DNA of 64,000 nt from Chryseobacterium sp. ZHDP1 (GTDB lineage Bacteria; Bacteroidota; Bacteroidia; Flavobacteriales; Weeksellaceae), in contig NZ_CP075682.1 in assembly GCF_018603435.1 (NCBI RefSeq), forward strand, positions 496,001 through 560,000, given 5' to 3'. A model generated the notes under the pieces. The model saw only the letters and a program-made list of their open reading frames with translations. It ran no database searches and was not told the origin of the DNA. Of this stretch, positions 62,958 through 64,000 are shown piece by piece (the first letter of the stretch is position 1; each line of letters starts with the position of its first letter). The translations under genes and the position numbers were made by a program.

Positions 62958-63746
62958 TTATTTACAATTTTCGTTATAATCATAGATCACTTCATTCACG
63001 ATAGAAAGATTATCTGCCATTGCATTGTCGATTTCATTTCGGATGAATTTTCCTAAGCCCGATCTCTTTTTGGTATCATTTTTCAAAGAACCATATTCTC
63101 CTTTCGTTACTTTAGCTTTTACAACAGGACAGTCTGCGGTAATGATCTTTGCTTTTGCAACATTCAGCTCTTCCGGTTTTCCACCTTTTTTAGAATACAC
63201 ATACGCCGGATTTTCTCTCATTCTTTTGTTTTCTTCATCGGCAACTGCAATTTGTCCGCCCGCTGAGAAAGTAGTCGGGAAACCATACACTTTGTACACT
63301 TTAATTTTTCCGTCTGCCACAACTTCTGCAAACTGATTGCTTTTTGTCAGGTTGTTGAAAGCTTTCAGGCCACCGCTTAAACCTCCATTCTGCGTATTGT
63401 AAGCTTCTTTCGTATTGGTGTATTTTATGGTCTCGAAAACTCTTTCCGTATTGTTGTCGATCGCCATATAACCTTTAAGATCATCTACATCATACGTTTT
63501 GAACTTTTGCTTTTTCTTTGAATTGTCAACGTCCGAAGTCGCAATGAATTTCACTTTTTTCTGATTTGTCCACGGATTCATTTCATCTCCGGCAAGTCTT
63601 ACGATACCTTCGATCTTTTTTCCGCTTTTATCAATAATGTAACCCGGTTTTTCTCCGATTCTCATTTCATATTCCGTATTGTCTTCCTGCGCATAAGCAT
63701 TGAAAGAAACAATACTGAATAAGCCAATCAATAATAATTTTCTCAT
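62958..63746 (-). CDS. Secreted protein of unknown function
   Basis: This 262 aa protein has a signal peptide (LLLIGLFSIVSFNAYAQ). The mature part has a beta-rich N-terminal half (MRIGEKPGYIIDKSGKKIEG, a GxxVxxxGxxxxGxVxL-like segment as in some DUF-type sensory proteins), KVKFIATSDVDNSKKKQKFK and a basic C-terminus. I do not recognise a family. Likely periplasmic or outer-membrane-associated. Confidence 0.65.
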   Translation of the reverse strand: MRKLLLIGLFSIVSFNAYAQEDNTEYEMRIGEKPGYIIDKSGKKIEGIVRLAGDEMNPWTNQKKVKFIATSDVDNSKKKQKFKTYDVDDLKGYMAIDNNTERVFETIKYTNTKEAYNTQNGGLSGGLKAFNNLTKSNQFAEVVADGKIKVYKVYGFPTTFSAGGQIAVADEENKRMRENPAYVYSKKGGKPEELNVAKAKIITADCPVVKAKVTKGEYGSLKNDTKKRSGLGKFIRNEIDNAMADNLSIVNEVIYDYNENCK

Positions 63747-63823
63747 ATAGAATTGTTATAATTTTTGACAAAGATAATTTTTTACAGCTAAAAAGAAATT
63801 GAAATTCATTTTTTAACATACCA

Positions 63824-63850
63824 CAAAAAAATCCGGAAGAAATTCCGGAT
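63824..63850 (-). terminator. Terminator after the partial gene at the window end
   Basis: ATCCGGAA (63831-63838) pairs perfectly with TTCCGGAT (63843-63850) around a four-base loop; the minus-strand side has a T run. Confidence 0.85.
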
Positions 63851-63876
63851 CTTTTATATTTACAGGTTTCGATTTA

Positions 63877-64000
63877 TTATTGATACCTTTTATGTTCTGT
63901 ATTCTTTACAAAAAGTTTAATCACAGGTTTGAAAGCCGCTTTGTATTTCTCGGCATCAAACAGTTGAGAATCCGTAAGAGCTTTGTACGTCATCCATACT
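63877..64000 (-). CDS. Partial CDS, C-terminal 40 residues (5' end outside window)
   Basis: The frame is open from the window edge to the TAA at 63877-63879, encoding ...MTYKALTDSQLFDAEKYKAA, then PVIKLFVKNTEHKRYQ. The segment is helical and basic. No family can be named from so little sequence. It is supported by the adjacent terminator on the same strand. Confidence 0.6.
   Translation of the reverse strand, partial: VWMTYKALTDSQLFDAEKYKAAFKPVIKLFVKNTEHKRYQ

Overview
The window is low-GC chromosomal DNA from a Bacteroidota bacterium of class Flavobacteriia, most likely Chryseobacterium or a close Weeksellaceae relative. This rests on several points: Bacteroidota-type promoters (TTG, a 17-20 bp spacer, then TAnnTTTG) before several genes; a type IX secretion (T9SS) component (PorQ) and a protease with a T9SS C-terminal signal; a TamL-type BamA-like lipoprotein; many Flavobacteriia-specific families (DUF6157, DUF7935, M-PPase with a glutamate in TM5); and AT-rich intergenic repeats. 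The genus is an inference from memory of such genomes, not a database result. No rRNA, tRNA or CRISPR array was seen.

Layout. 1-6.4 kb: a polysaccharide deacetylase cut by the window edge, a DUF72 protein, a copper P-type ATPase with an HMA-AraC regulator beside it, a thioesterase and DUF6157. 6.7-8.3 kb: an RRM glycine-rich RNA-binding protein, a BlaI/MecI-like repressor and a PAP2 membrane protein. 8.4-11.1 kb: pyruvate dehydrogenase E1-alpha and E2 (no E1-beta here). 11.2-15.1 kb: an SBF-like transporter, a LolD-like ATPase, an L,D-transpeptidase-like lipoprotein, RadC and a FemAB-like protein. 15.2-19.1 kb: an especially AT-rich block with a secreted subtilisin-like protease, its translationally coupled partner and a polytopic membrane protein. 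19.1-23.6 kb: a DUF7935 protein, a soluble pyrophosphatase and a membrane pyrophosphatase fused to an OmpA-like domain. 23.8-33.7 kb: an aminotransferase, an M28 peptidase, GNAT and VOC proteins, an endonuclease V-like protein, a divergent HxlR/DsbA-like pair, an NAD(P)-binding protein and UvrA. 34-35.6 kb: an IS1595-type transposase, a small ORF and a short terminated transcript candidate. 35.6-41.5 kb: a TonB receptor with DUF2490 protein, an M48 protease, a SpoT/Mesh1-like HD protein, a YegP-like protein and a small secreted protein. 41.7-48.7 kb: a beta-oxidation operon under a MarR regulator. 48.8-52 kb: an iron-siderophore-type ABC ATPase and permease and a TlpA-like thioredoxin. 52-64 kb: a ferredoxin-type reductase, a SanA/YdcF protein, TamL, a SpoU methyltransferase, an envelope-stress-like trio, cmk, porQ, pyrH, frr, two unknown secreted proteins and a partial gene.

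The most unusual features are as follows. (1) The membrane pyrophosphatase carries a C-terminal peptidoglycan-binding OmpA-like domain, and its gating glutamate sits in TM5 rather than TM6. (2) Within 7 kb, three otherwise contiguous minus-strand gene sets are each interrupted by one small gene bounded by its own repeats: a frameshifted four-helix-bundle (S23) gene, a REP-associated tyrosine transposase with four REP hairpins, and a GxxExxY gene between direct and inverted copies of a ~90 bp repeat found again elsewhere in the window. (3) The MarR-type fad regulator has two near-identical ATGCATGCAT-centred palindromes 83 bp apart, one of them filling the promoter spacer.
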